Below are positions 1-9,075 of a stretch of DNA of 48,105 nt, in pieces. Under the pieces are notes generated by a model, which had not been told where the DNA came from, made no database searches, and worked only from the letters and a program-made list of their open reading frames with translations. This DNA comes from Coxiella endosymbiont of Ornithodoros maritimus (GTDB lineage: Bacteria > Pseudomonadota > Gammaproteobacteria > Coxiellales > Coxiellaceae): assembly GCF_907164965.1 (NCBI RefSeq), contig NZ_CAJRAM010000008.1, positions 1 through 48,105 of the forward strand. The letters are read 5' to 3'. Each line of letters begins with the position of its first letter. Position 1 is the first letter of the stretch. A program made the translations under genes and the position numbers.

Positions 1-56
1 AGAGAAGCATCAACTTTACAGCCATTAGGGGTTTATGCTTAAGTTGACGCCTAGGC
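1..56. repeat. 56-bp dispersed repeat, copy 1
   Basis: These 56 bases recur without mismatch at 24600-24655, ahead of mraZ. The copy may extend to the left beyond the window. It contains an imperfect inverted repeat, GCATCAACTT (7-16) against AAGTTGACGC (41-50), with one mismatch, so the transcript could fold into a stem with a loop of about 24 nt. It is probably a MITE-like or REP-like element. No coding potential was seen. Confidence 0.85.
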
Positions 57-61
57 ATTCT

Positions 62-170
62 GCAGGCGGGAATCCAGTGCACACGTTGCGCAGCGTGCCT
101 GGATCCCGCCTGAGCGAGAATGACGAAGGCTAAAATTGAAATGACTGTGACTTGTGAGGAATGATATAGG
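62..170. repeat. Composite palindromic repeat upstream of clpB
   Basis: The left part is a palindrome, with GCGGGAATCCAG near 66-77 facing CTGGATCCCGC near 100-110. It is followed by an AT-rich tail (131-170) that contains CTGTGACTTGTG. A diverged copy with the same order of parts (GC-rich palindrome, then the CTGTGACTTGTG tail and AATGATAT) lies at 47872-47993 after lpxC. The tail runs up to the clpB ribosome binding site, so the element probably forms the clpB 5' leader. Confidence 0.6.
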
Positions 171-178
171 AGACAAAC

Positions 179-2758
179 ATGCGAATTGATAAATTCACCA
201 CAGCATTCCAAACGGCGTTAGCAGACGCGCAATCTTTGGCCGTTGGTCGCGATCATCAATTTATAGAACCTGCGCATGTGATGAAAGTATTGCTAGAACA
301 AACTCAAGGTACCGTGGCGCCATTGTTAGAGCAATCAAAAGTCAATTTATCACGTTTGATTGATGGCGCTAACAAGGCCATCGACAGCTATCCTCAAGTA
401 GAAGGAACCGGCGGAGAAGTTCATGTGTCCCGCGAATTAAGCAAAATTTTAACGCTGATGGATAAATTTGCTCAGCAAAATAAGGATCAATACATTTCCT
501 CGGAATGGTTCATTCCCGCCGCGCTCGAAGCCAAAGGTCAATTACGAGATGTGTTAATAGAGGCCGGCGCTGATAAAAAAGTCATTGAAAAAAATATCAT
601 GAAATTGCGCAAGGGTGAACGAGTGACTGAGCAAAGCGCTGAAAGTCAACGGCAGGCATTGGAGAAATACACTATTGATTTCACCGAAAAAGCTGAAACT
701 GGAAAACTGGATCCTGTCATTGGGCGTGACGAAGAAATTCGCCGAACGATACAAGTGCTACAGCGGCGTACCAAAAATAATCCTGTTCTCATCGGTGAAC
801 CGGGCGTGGGTAAAACAGCGATTGTGGAAGGATTAGCGCAACGCATCGTCAATGGTGAGGTGCCAGAGGGTTTGAAACAGAAACGATTACTGGCTCTGGA
901 CATGGGCGCATTAATCGCCGGAGCTAAATTCCGAGGAGAATTTGAAGAACGTTTAAAAGCCGTATTAAAGGATATCGCTAAGGAGGAAGGTCGGGTTATT
1001 TTATTTATCGATGAATTGCACACCATGGTGGGAGCGGGCAAGGCGGAAGGTGCAATGGATGCCGGCAATATGTTAAAACCTGCGTTGGCCCGCGGTGAGC
1101 TTCATTGTGTGGGTGCAACCACCTTGGATGAATACCGCAAATACGTTGAAAAAGATGCCGCATTAGAACGGCGGTTTCAAAAAATATTGGTTGAGGAACC
1201 TTCAACAGAAGATGCCATCGCTATTTTAAGAGGTTTGAAGGAACGTTACGAAGTGCATCATGGCGTTGAAATTACTGATCCCGCGATTATTGCAGCAGCC
1301 ACGCTATCTCAACGCTATATTACTGATCGAAATCTCCCCGACAAAGCGATTGATTTAATTGATGAAGCAGCCAGTCAAATTCGTATGGAAATGGATTCCA
1401 AACCTGTCGAACTGGATCGTTTGGAGCGACGGTTAATTCAGCTAAAAATTGAGCGTGAAGCATTAAAAAAAGAAACCGATGAAGCCTCAAAAAAACGGTT
1501 GTCCGATCTTGAAACCGAAATTAAAAACGTTGAAAAAGAATATTCTGATCTCGAAGAAGTGTGGAAAAGTGAAAAAGCTTCATTGCACGGTACTCAACAA
1601 ATTAAAGAGGAATTGGAACAGGCGCGGATTGAATTGGAAGCCGCTGGACGCGCTGGTGATTTGGCGCGAATGTCCGAGTTGCAATATGGAATCATCCCAG
1701 AGCTTGATAAAAAATTAAAAGTGGCTTCCCAGAAAGAAGAGCAATTCTGTGATCATAAATTATTACGCAGTCGAGTGACCGAAGAAGAGGTCGCCGAAGT
1801 CGTCTCGAAATGGACACATATTCCTGTGTCGAAAATGTTGGAAGGCGAGCGCGAGAAATTATTGCATATGGAAACTGAACTTCATAAACGCGTCATTGGT
1901 CAGGACGAAGCCGTGAACGCCGTGGCAAATGCCATTCGTCGTTCTCGGGCGGGATTGTCCGATCCTAATTGCCCTGTAGGTTCGTTTTTATTCTTAGGTC
2001 CGACAGGGGTGGGGAAAACTGAGCTATGCAAAGCATTGGCCGCCTTTTTGTTTGATACAGAAGATGCGATGGTTCGGATTGATATGTCTGAATTTATGGA
2101 AAAGCATTCAGTCGCTCGATTAATCGGCGCACCGCCAGGATACGTGGGTTACGAAGAGGGGGGCTATTTAACAGAAGCTGTCCGCCGTCGGCCTTATTCG
2201 GTTATTTTATTAGATGAAATTGAAAAAGCACATAACGACGTATTTAACGTTTTGCTGCAAGTGTTGGATGACGCTCGATTAACGGACGGTCAGGGTCGAA
2301 CGGTGGATTTTCGCAACGCAGTCATTGTAATGACTTCTAATCTCGGGTCTGATTTGATTCGGGAATTCTCGGGTGAAAACTACTATAAAATGAAAGACGC
2401 CGTGATGGAAGTTGTCGCACAACATTTCCGACCTGAGTTTATTAATCGCATTGATGAAGCTGTTGTTTTTCATTCTTTGAAAAAAGAACAAATTCGCAAT
2501 ATTGCGATTATTCAAATTGATCGAATTAAAAAACGCTTGAAAGAAAAAGATTATCAGTTCACGATCAGCGATGATGCGCTCGATTATTTATCAGAATTAG
2601 GTTACGATCCGGTTTATGGCGCACGACCGCTAAAACGAGTCCTGCAACAACAACTCGAAAATCCACTGTCCCAGAAAATTTTGGAAGGGAAATTTGTGCC
2701 TGGCTCATTAATTAACGTTGAGAAAAATAGCGAACAATTAGAATTTAAGGAAACATGA
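179..2758 (+). CDS. clpB: ClpB protein disaggregase (AAA+ chaperone)
   Basis: ClpB is a hexameric ATP-driven disaggregase that works with DnaK/DnaJ/GrpE to pull polypeptides out of aggregates in the cytoplasm. All family parts are visible: an N-terminal Clp_N domain (about 1-145), nucleotide-binding domain 1 with Walker A GEPGVGKT (206-213) and Walker B FIDE (276-279), a long coiled-coil middle domain (about 400-525), nucleotide-binding domain 2 with Walker A GPTGVGKT (607-614) and Walker B DE (679-680), and the C-terminal D2-small domain. The 859-residue length is normal. The start is supported by AGGAG 6 nt upstream. No clear sigma-32 promoter was recognised, because the upstream bases belong to a repeat. 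Its stop overlaps the ATG of the following dead antiporter gene. Confidence 0.98.
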   Translation: MRIDKFTTAFQTALADAQSLAVGRDHQFIEPAHVMKVLLEQTQGTVAPLLEQSKVNLSRLIDGANKAIDSYPQVEGTGGEVHVSRELSKILTLMDKFAQQNKDQYISSEWFIPAALEAKGQLRDVLIEAGADKKVIEKNIMKLRKGERVTEQSAESQRQALEKYTIDFTEKAETGKLDPVIGRDEEIRRTIQVLQRRTKNNPVLIGEPGVGKTAIVEGLAQRIVNGEVPEGLKQKRLLALDMGALIAGAKFRGEFEERLKAVLKDIAKEEGRVILFIDELHTMVGAGKAEGAMDAGNMLKPALARGELHCVGATTLDEYRKYVEKDAALERRFQKILVEEPSTEDAIAILRGLKERYEVHHGVEITDPAIIAAATLSQRYITDRNLPDKAIDLIDEAASQIRMEMDSKPVELDRLERRLIQLKIEREALKKETDEASKKRLSDLETEIKNVEKEYSDLEEVWKSEKASLHGTQQIKEELEQARIELEAAGRAGDLARMSELQYGIIPELDKKLKVASQKEEQFCDHKLLRSRVTEEEVAEVVSKWTHIPVSKMLEGEREKLLHMETELHKRVIGQDEAVNAVANAIRRSRAGLSDPNCPVGSFLFLGPTGVGKTELCKALAAFLFDTEDAMVRIDMSEFMEKHSVARLIGAPPGYVGYEEGGYLTEAVRRRPYSVILLDEIEKAHNDVFNVLLQVLDDARLTDGQGRTVDFRNAVIVMTSNLGSDLIREFSGENYYKMKDAVMEVVAQHFRPEFINRIDEAVVFHSLKKEQIRNIAIIQIDRIKKRLKEKDYQFTISDDALDYLSELGYDPVYGARPLKRVLQQQLENPLSQKILEGKFVPGSLINVEKNSEQLEFKET

Positions 2759-3723
2759 GCGTGATTTTTAAAATCGTTGTCGAACTCATTGTCGGCGCAG
2801 GCTTGTTGGATTTCGGAGCGGAACGTTTTATTTCGGCTTCTGTTGTATTAGCTTGACATTTAAAAATTCCTTCTCTCGTCATTGGGATAATTTTAGTAGG
2901 TTTTGGCACTTCCTTTCCTGAATTAATCGTTGCCGCTGTCGCTGCTTTCCACGGAAAAATACAAATTGCGATTGGCAACGTCGCGGGTTCCAATGTTGCT
3001 AATATCGGATTAATTCTGGGCGTAGTCGCATTGATCATACCTATTGAAGTTCATTCGCGACTGGTGAAGTGGGAATTGCCGGCGCTAATAGTAATTTCTT
3101 TTGTGATCGGAGCTTTTTTATGGAATGGCTATTTATCTTGGCCTGAAGGAATTATTTTAATACTGTTATTAATACTGCATTTGTATTGATTGTCGATAAC
3201 TTCATTGAAGAAACAAGTTGCCTCGTTGCAAGAATTATCCTAAGAAAAATTACAGATGCCTGTGAAAAAAAGCGTGATTTGGTGGTTGTTTGGGTTGGCA
3301 TTGTTATTCATCAGTTCCGAGTTATTGGTTGATGGCGCCGTGGGTGCGGCGCAATTGCTTGGTATCAGTGACTTAGTGATTGGTTTGACTATCGTTACGG
3401 TGTGCACCTAGTTGCCCGAATTTGCAGCTACTTTGATGGGGGTTTTGAAAAAAGAGCACGATATCGCTATTGGACATATTATTGGTTCAAATATTTTTAA
3501 TTCTCTCGCCGTACTGGCTATGCCCGCGTTGATCGCTCCGGGAAGGTTTCCCTCGAGCGTGATGCGGCGTGATTATCCGGCGATGATGATCTTTACGATT
3601 GGTCTTTGGCTTTTCACCATTTTAACCTCCCGCTCCGGTGGAGGGATAGGACGGGTTTTCGGGATAATATTTTTATTAGGATACATCAGTTATTTTGTTT
3701 TACTTTTTATATCCAGTACTTAA
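2755..3723 (+). pseudogene. Calcium/sodium:proton antiporter (YrbG/CaCA family), nonsense-mutated
   Basis: One reading frame starting at ATG 2755 (overlapping the clpB stop) runs to TAA 3721 and encodes a recognisable YrbG-type exchanger of about 320 residues with hydrophobic helices. Both alpha-repeat motifs survive: GFGTSFPE in the first half, and a GLT...LPEFA segment followed by GHIIGSNIFN in the second. Four in-frame stops interrupt it: TGA 2854, TGA 3187, TAA 3241 and TAG 3409, the last inside the second alpha-repeat where the family has a Thr-Ser/Gly-Thr motif. No frameshift is needed. The 3' end overlaps the convergent phospholipase-like gene by 17 bases. The gene is almost certainly non-functional. 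Confidence 0.9.
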
Positions 3724-4861
3724 TATAAAGAACCAAACGACCTAAAATGCGTTGACGTCGAGGGCGCAGCGTTTGCCAACTGTCTAAAGAAACTTCTCGA
3801 GAATTTTTAAGGTCTTCGAGAAATTGCTGTTCCAATATTTTTTTGACTTCAGGAGAGGTAATGTTAACATCAGCCTCTAAATCATGAATGAGGCTGCGAT
3901 GATTTAAATTACTGGAGCCAACCAGCATCCAATCATCAATAATTAGCGATTTTGCATGCAGCATGCTGGGTAAATATTCAAAAATCCTAACACTGGCATT
4001 TAAGAGGTTATAATAAAACGTCGAGGAGGCCAAAGGCATTATGGGAACATCCGATTTACGTGGCAGTAAAATACGTACATCGATACCGGCGTGAGCCGCT
4101 TCTTGCAGCCTTTTTAATAAAAAATTATCTGGCACAAAGTAAGCGTTGGTGATCCAGATTCGGCGGTGGCAATTCGCCATTTTGCGCAACAGGTCTTTGT
4201 GGAGAATGCGTCGACGGTGCCGTGAATAGTTCAGACGAATCAAGGGGTCTTTGCGAATTTGACGAAAAATTTCCCGTAAACGCTCTTTAATGGTACGGTG
4301 GTACCAAGCTGCATCAAACGCTTTGACAAGTTCGTCCAAGTTAATTCCAGAAAGACGCACCGACGTATCTCGCCATGCGTCGCCCCCTTCGGCTTTAGAA
4401 ATATGGTGTTTGCTAATGTTAAGACTGCCAATATAAGCGATCTTTTTATCGATAATGCAGACTTTTCGATGGTTGCGGAAATTTATTTTTAAAATAAGGT
4501 AAATCCACCTTATTAGAAAGGGTAATTTAACGATAGAGCGGCTCCAATCCCAAAGCTGCCACGGAAAGGGATGAAAAACCTTAGTTCGTGCGCCAGCACT
4601 TTCAAGAAGACGGGCGAAATTGGTGCTCCACAAAGGACTGCCAGCGCCATCCACCATGATTCGAACTTTAACGCCACGCTGGGCGGCTTCAGTGAGTTTA
4701 ATCGCCACTCGTTGTCCCAACGCATCATTGTGGAATAAATAGGTTTCCAAATCGATGGAATATTTCGCTTGTTCGATATCCGATACCAACTCATCGAAGT
4801 GCTTCTGTCCATCTGTGAAGAGGCGTTCGCAATAGTTTGTCGGCAGCGGACGACTTTCCAT
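3707..4861 (-). CDS. Phospholipase D family protein, cardiolipin synthase-like
   Basis: This is a two-domain PLD-superfamily protein. The first HKD motif lies in NHRKVCIIDKKIAYIGSLN and the second in LHAKSLIIDDWMLVGSSNLN. Both hold the H-x-K-x4-D core and the downstream Gly-Ser-x-Asn, so the enzyme looks active. A short basic hydrophobic stretch in the first third could associate with the membrane. In this family, proteins of this size transfer phosphatidyl groups (cardiolipin synthase) or hydrolyse phosphodiesters, and the substrate cannot be fixed from sequence. ATG at 4861 is chosen because AAGGG lies 6 nt upstream. A TTG at 4879 would add six residues. It lies directly downstream of the DUF3579 gene and probably shares its transcript. 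Confidence 0.85.
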   Translation of the reverse strand: MESRPLPTNYCERLFTDGQKHFDELVSDIEQAKYSIDLETYLFHNDALGQRVAIKLTEAAQRGVKVRIMVDGAGSPLWSTNFARLLESAGARTKVFHPFPWQLWDWSRSIVKLPFLIRWIYLILKINFRNHRKVCIIDKKIAYIGSLNISKHHISKAEGGDAWRDTSVRLSGINLDELVKAFDAAWYHRTIKERLREIFRQIRKDPLIRLNYSRHRRRILHKDLLRKMANCHRRIWITNAYFVPDNFLLKRLQEAAHAGIDVRILLPRKSDVPIMPLASSTFYYNLLNASVRIFEYLPSMLHAKSLIIDDWMLVGSSNLNHRSLIHDLEADVNITSPEVKKILEQQFLEDLKNSREVSLDSWQTLRPRRQRILGRLVLYIKYWI

Positions 4862-4882
4862 ATAATACCCTTTTTTCAATCA

Positions 4883-5167
4883 CTATTCACCATCACTGTC
4901 TTCCTTGCAAATACGCAATTTGTTAGCTTTAGCAAATTTTATAATAGAATCGTAGAGTTTGGGATTGGATTGTTTGAGATGAGGGTCGATGACAACACAT
5001 TTGTGCCCGCTTTTCATTGAAGGCTGCAACATGGGAGAATAATGAATACGCTGCTTATGGAAAGTAGATAGATTGCCGCTCATGCGTTCTGCCCAATCGC
5101 TGGGACGAAAGGTCTCTCCTGATTCTGTTACTCCTTCGATAATAATCTTAGAGTTCTTATTTTTCAT
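4883..5167 (-). CDS. DUF3579 family small protein
   Basis: This 94-residue soluble protein has the look of the DUF3579 family of beta- and gammaproteobacteria: IIIEGVTESGETFRPSDWAERM near the N-terminus (18 residues of this are strongly conserved in type), then a central YSPMLQP and VVIDPHL, then a Lys-rich helix and an acidic tail. The function of the family is unknown. The start at 5167 matches the usual family length, and an AGG-type ribosome binding site lies about 9 nt upstream. An in-frame extension to 5314 is possible but looks non-coding. The next gene on the strand (the PLD protein) begins 21 bp downstream, indicating an operon divergent from pssA. Confidence 0.75.
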   Translation of the reverse strand: MKNKNSKIIIEGVTESGETFRPSDWAERMSGNLSTFHKQRIHYSPMLQPSMKSGHKCVVIDPHLKQSNPKLYDSIIKFAKANKLRICKEDSDGE

Positions 5168-5350
5168 TATATAACCTATTGAGTAGCACCTTATGATATG
5201 ATAGTAGTAGGATCTCATTAAGTTTTGTCCTCTGTTTACATACCAACGGAGCACCTCGGCGGTTGGGGGAGGGCAAAATGAATGAGATGTTGCATCTATG
5301 TATAGGTGGCACATATTATAGCACTTTAATTAATTCTGCCAGGGGCAGCA

Positions 5351-6112
5351 ATGACTGAGACTAAGCATCCGCGAGTTCGCGGCATCTACCTTTTACCCAA
5401 TTTGTTCACTCTTGGTGCCATGTTTGCGGGCTTCTACGCCGTTGTCGCTGGCATGAATGGTTATTACGAATCGGCTGCCATCGCTATTTTTATTGCAATG
5501 GTGATGGATACCCTAGATGGCCGAATCGCCCGGCTACTCCATGCTCAAAGTGAATTTGGGGTCCAACTGGATAGCTTATCCGATATGTTGAGCTTTGGGA
5601 TTGCACCGGCGTTGGTGATGTATAGCTGGTCGTTAGCGGTTCTCGGAAAAACTGCCTGGATCGCGGCTTTTATTTACGCTGCTTGTACCGCCCTGCGGTT
5701 AGCCCGTTTCAACGTTCAGGTTAGAAAAGCCGATAAACGCTATTTTCAGGGGCTTCCCACGCCGTCCGCTGCCGGATTGGTAGCGAGTATTATTTGGGTT
5801 TGTAATGTCTTTGACGTTGCCGGCGAGAGCATCGCTTTACCCCTTAGCATGCTGGCAATATTGTTAGGCTTATTGAAAGTGAGCACGATTCGTTATCGAA
5901 GCTTTAAAGATTTTCAACTTCAAGATAGAGTGCCTTTTGTAGTGATTCTGGGAGTCGTATTGATTATAGCGCTGATTGCTTTTGATCCTCCGGATATTCT
6001 ACTCTTCATTTTCTTTTTGTATGTTATTTCGGGCCCGATCGGGACGCTGTGGTCGTTACATAAACGTCGACGACAAAAAAGAGATTACGTCGTCAAAAAC
6101 ATTAATGAATAA
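5351..6112 (+). CDS. pssA: CDP-diacylglycerol--serine O-phosphatidyltransferase
   Basis: PssA joins CDP-diacylglycerol and L-serine to make phosphatidylserine, the precursor of phosphatidylethanolamine, in the inner membrane. The full CDP-alcohol phosphotransferase signature DG-x2-AR-x8-G-x3-D-x3-D is present exactly at D56, G57, A60, R61, G70, D74 and D78. Several hydrophobic segments follow, and the C-terminus is short and basic (HKRRRQKRD). At 253 residues it is a normal-length type II (integral membrane) enzyme. GGGG precedes the ATG. nadC starts 8 bases before the pssA stop, so the two are translationally coupled. Confidence 0.95.
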   Translation: MTETKHPRVRGIYLLPNLFTLGAMFAGFYAVVAGMNGYYESAAIAIFIAMVMDTLDGRIARLLHAQSEFGVQLDSLSDMLSFGIAPALVMYSWSLAVLGKTAWIAAFIYAACTALRLARFNVQVRKADKRYFQGLPTPSAAGLVASIIWVCNVFDVAGESIALPLSMLAILLGLLKVSTIRYRSFKDFQLQDRVPFVVILGVVLIIALIAFDPPDILLFIFFLYVISGPIGTLWSLHKRRRQKRDYVVKNINE

Positions 6113-6929
6113 AAAAGCTATTCGAACCGCCGTCCATGCAGCGTTCGTTGAAGATATTGGAAGCGGTGATATTACAGCCGAATTAATTTCTGCCGAGACG
6201 GTATCGCAAGCATCCATTATTTCGCGAGAAAATGCGATTATTTGTGGCATTCCCTGGGTTGATGAAGTTTACCAAGCGGTGGATTCTAGCGTTAAAATCC
6301 AGTGGAAGGTAAAAGATGGCGATTTCGTTTCCTCCAATCAAACTCTTGCCCTGTTAAGAGGAAAGGCCCGTTCCCTTGTCACTGGTGAGCGGACCGCACT
6401 TAATTGGCTGCAAACTTTATCCGGCACGGCGACAACAGTCAGTCGTTATGTGGAAAAATTGAAAGGAACTCCCGCCTATTTATTGGATACACGAAAAACC
6501 ATTCCCGGTTTGCGCTACGCCCAAAAATACGCTGTACGTTGCGGTGGTGGTAAGAATCACCGCATGGGCTTGTATGATGCTTTTTTAATAAAAGAAAATC
6601 ACATTTTAAGCTGCGGCTCGCTTACCCAAGCGATCCAAAAAGCACGCACTTCTCATCCTGAAAAAACGCTCGAAATTGAAGTTGAAAATCTCAATGAATT
6701 GCAAGAAGCACTCACCGCCAAAGTCAATATTATTTTGTTAGACAATTTTGATATTGATACAATTAAAAAAGCGGTAAAAATTAATAACAGCCAAGCAAAA
6801 CTCGAAATTTCTGGTAACGTAAATTTAGAAACCATTCACGAAATCGCAAAAACCGGCGTCGACTATATTTCGGTCGGCGCACTAACAAAACACCTCCGCG
6901 CCATCGACCTTTCGATGCGAATTTATTAA
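6105..6929 (+). CDS. nadC: Quinolinate phosphoribosyltransferase (decarboxylating)
   Basis: NadC converts quinolinate and PRPP to nicotinate mononucleotide, CO2 and pyrophosphate, the last de novo step before the shared NAD pathway. Recognisable motifs are EDIGSGDIT near residue 16, the PRPP/quinolinate-binding LDTRKTIPGLR, the Gly-rich CGGGKNHRMGL, and the C-terminal barrel strand ending in YISVGALTKH. The length of 274 residues is typical. ATG at 6105 is chosen because its N-terminus aligns with the family; an upstream extension would lie within pssA. nadB is also in this window (9905-11524), so two enzymes of aspartate-derived NAD synthesis lie nearby but are not in one operon. Confidence 0.96.
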   Translation: MNKKAIRTAVHAAFVEDIGSGDITAELISAETVSQASIISRENAIICGIPWVDEVYQAVDSSVKIQWKVKDGDFVSSNQTLALLRGKARSLVTGERTALNWLQTLSGTATTVSRYVEKLKGTPAYLLDTRKTIPGLRYAQKYAVRCGGGKNHRMGLYDAFLIKENHILSCGSLTQAIQKARTSHPEKTLEIEVENLNELQEALTAKVNIILLDNFDIDTIKKAVKINNSQAKLEISGNVNLETIHEIAKTGVDYISVGALTKHLRAIDLSMRIY

Positions 6930-6938
6930 GACAAAGCC

Positions 6939-7130
6939 GTAGGTTGTGCTGAGTTTGCGCAGCCCAGCAAAAAGAAAGAGAAACAATACAATATCGCAGA
7001 ATCCTACTCAAGCTTGCATTGTTAGATTGCTAGAGGCATTTTACCCCCCCAACTGGGCTGCTAACTTAATAAGGATGATTGTTTTGGAGTGATGCTGTTG
7101 GGCTTTGCAAGCTCAGCTCAACCTTACACG
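6939..7130. repeat. Inverted pair of REP-like repeats
   Basis: The sequence GTAGGTTGTGCTGAGTTTGC at 6939 and onward (through 6969) has a diverged reverse-complement partner at 7096-7130 (TGTTGGGCTTTGCAAGCTCA and onward). Each is itself a weak palindrome around GGGCTtTGC/GCTGAGC. The 126 bp between them show no coding potential. The arrangement resembles a MITE or paired REP element between nadC and the tRNA genes. Confidence 0.5.
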
Positions 7131-7157
7131 CTAAACAGTGCCGGCCATTGATTAAAC

Positions 7158-7233
7158 TGGCGTCCCCAAGGGGATTCGAACCCCTGTTACCGCCGTGAAA
7201 GGGCGATGTCCTAGGCCTCTAGACGATGGGGAC
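7158..7233 (-). tRNA. tRNA-Glu (anticodon TTC)
   Basis: The reverse strand folds as a cloverleaf. The acceptor GTCCCCA pairs with TGGGGAC, the anticodon stem-loop CGCCCTTTCACGGCG places TTC at the anticodon, and the T-arm is AGGGGTTCGAATCCCCT. CCA is encoded at the 3' end (TGG at 7158-7160 on the plus strand). It is 76 nt long. It lies 44 bp downstream of tRNA-Ala on the same strand and is probably co-transcribed with it. Confidence 0.96.
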
Positions 7234-7277
7234 CTTGCTTCGCTGAAGGGGTTGTTTCTGCCGAGCTTTTAGCAGAA

Positions 7278-7351
<74 letters not shown>

Positions 7352-7440
7352 CCATAAGAATTGGGCATTGTAGGAGGGTTCTTAACCACTGTCAATCCCT
7401 CCATGGGCCTCGCTCTGGTGTTAAACAATCAATTTATCTG

Positions 7441-7476
7441 TAGCCTAGTATGGAGCGAAGCGGAATACGGGATTCT
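7441..7476. repeat. Short palindromic repeat (GTATTCCGCTTCGC family)
   Basis: The reverse complement reads CCCGTATTCCGCTTCGCTCC followed by ATAC. Related copies lie at 16246-16290 and 18164-18199. Each pairs CCCGTAT with an ATACGGG-like arm around a GCGAAGCG core. It fits a REP-like intergenic palindrome between the tRNA genes and the broken ATPase. Confidence 0.55.
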
Positions 7477-7551
7477 GTAACAATAAAAGCAGATCAAAAA
7501 TACGTAAAAATTTTTTCATGAATCGTAAGTGTTCGATCATGGGGCTCAAAA

Positions 7552-8834
7552 TTAGATTTCTTCTAATAACATGTTCCAAAGGGGAAGAATACGTTTATCT
7601 TTTGCTTTAGGTAATTTCCCAGCAATCAATATACCTTGAGAGCATTTGAAGTGTTTTTCAGCTTCCTCAAGTGGAGAAATTTCTTGAGAAAATGTGTGGG
7701 ATTTATCTAAATTATCGTAGGCGATTTGGATAACTTTGCTAATTTCATTTCTTTGGCGTATGACGAAATCAATTTCTTACTGTCCTTTCTAATAAAAGAT
7801 ATCACTCCGGTATTGGCGTTGCAATTGCTAATAAACTACAGTTTCAGCTAATTTTTCCGTATTCAGGAGAATTTGATACATGCACCACTTGCCTAAGTCC
7901 CAGATCATTAACATGTATTTTTTCGGATTTCTATTTCGCTCAGCTGTTTTTAAACTAAAATAATATAAAAAATCTACTGAAAATGATTCGCGGAAAAAAT
8001 TGCAGTAATTAGAGGCGGTCTCGAGTGAAATTTCAAATATTTTTCCGATTCGATTGGCTGAAAACAAGCACACCATTTGTGTTAACAAATGAATAGCAAT
8101 ATTTCGTAACAGAGTGACGTCGCGTATTTGATGGCGCATTGCCACATCTTTGAAAAGAACATCATCGAGATATTGTTTTAACAACATACGTTTTCGATCA
8201 ACCTGTTTGCTTAATACGATTTCAGGCAGCCCGCCACATGTCATGTATTATTGTCTTAGTGCGTTTTGAATGATCGGTCTATGGTCTGCTTAAGCAATTT
8301 TTTTGGAGCTTCAATATGTTTAAATCGTAGAAATTCAAAAAAATTTAAAGACGGTACATGAAATTCTACATGTCTTCCCGTCAGCAATATGCCTAGCTCC
8401 CGAGACATCAAATTCGCTGAGGATCCAGTAATAAAAATTTTAATATTCTCTTTTTCATTTCGAGCCCGCGCTCATCTTTCCCATCCTGGAAGGTTTTGAA
8501 TTTCGTCGAAAAAAAGATAAGCCTTGCCGGTGGGATAAACTTCTTCTCGATAGATCTGATAAATTTCATCTAATGTGTGGGAGCTTAGATCCAGTGCAAT
8601 AGCAGGTTCTTCAAAATTCATATGAAACATAGCTTCTGGAGGTAAGCCTTGCGATTCAAGCAATTCTATGATTTAGTACAAAATGCTGGTTTTCCCTGCT
8701 TGTCGCAACCCAACAAAAGTGACCCTCTCTTTAGTATCTAAAAACGAGCCAACTTTTTCCACTATGTCCCGTGGAAACCAAGAGGCCAAAGTCGCTCCAC
8801 CCCAACGGTTCCATTGCTTGAGTACGGGAATCAT
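7552..8834 (-). pseudogene. AAA+ ATPase with DUF4143-type C-terminus, broken
   Basis: Reading from ATG 8834, the protein begins MIPVLKQWN and reaches a Walker A-like GLRQAGKTS at residues 42-50. Later come a Walker B-like YLFFDEIQNLPGWER, a sensor-like IFITGSSANLMSREL, the LLTGRHVEF motif and, in another frame from 8244, GGLPEIV and a DUF4143-like nuclease-fold region ending near 7552. In-frame stops occur at TAA 8675-8673 (just after Walker A) and TGA 8474-8472 (in the GWER-W position). A frameshift lies near 8250-8270, and three more stops follow below 7830. Intact homologues are about 400-430 residues and are often abundant in archaea and host-associated bacteria, with unclear function. 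This copy cannot make a full protein. Confidence 0.85.
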
Positions 8835-8842
8835 ATGCACCT

Positions 8843-8898
8843 TTCATTCGGTATACCGAATGAATCATACCCTAATTTGATCGGTATGCTGAATGATC
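8843..8898. promoter_or_regulatory. Tandem operator-like palindromes
   Basis: A perfect 22-bp palindrome at 8843-8864 (half-site TTCATTCGGTA) lies 8 bp upstream of the start of the broken ATPase. A second, imperfect copy (ATCGGTATGCTGAAT core, 8879-8898) lies about one third of a kilobase-scale helical array further up, 14 bp after the first ends. The pair looks like two sites for a dimeric regulator overlapping the minus-strand promoter. No regulator gene is adjacent. Confidence 0.55.
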
Positions 8899-9075
8899 TA
8901 TTTTGAATAGGTGAGATTTAAAACTAGTATTTTTAAAAGCACAAATTGCGTCATTCCAGTAAGAGGCGGAAATCCAAATTCCAAGGATGGTAATTTTCCC
9001 GATTATAAAGTCGGGATTTATCTTCCTTCGAGAAGGGTATAAAATCGATTTCCTATCCATTCTCAGGGAGTGTCG

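Noticed and set aside
646-1205. Minus-strand open frames inside clpB
   Set aside because: They lie antisense to strongly conserved ClpB sequence and have no ribosome binding sites or recognisable domains.
2854-2856. TGA codons in the antiporter read as selenocysteine or Trp
   Set aside because: TAA and TAG stops occur in the same frame and no selenocysteine element is visible, so plain nonsense mutation is simpler.
8472-8834. The broken ATPase locus as an active defence (STAND/AbiEi-type) system
   Set aside because: The gene has several stops and a frameshift, no partner gene is present, and the motifs fit DUF4143-type ATPases.
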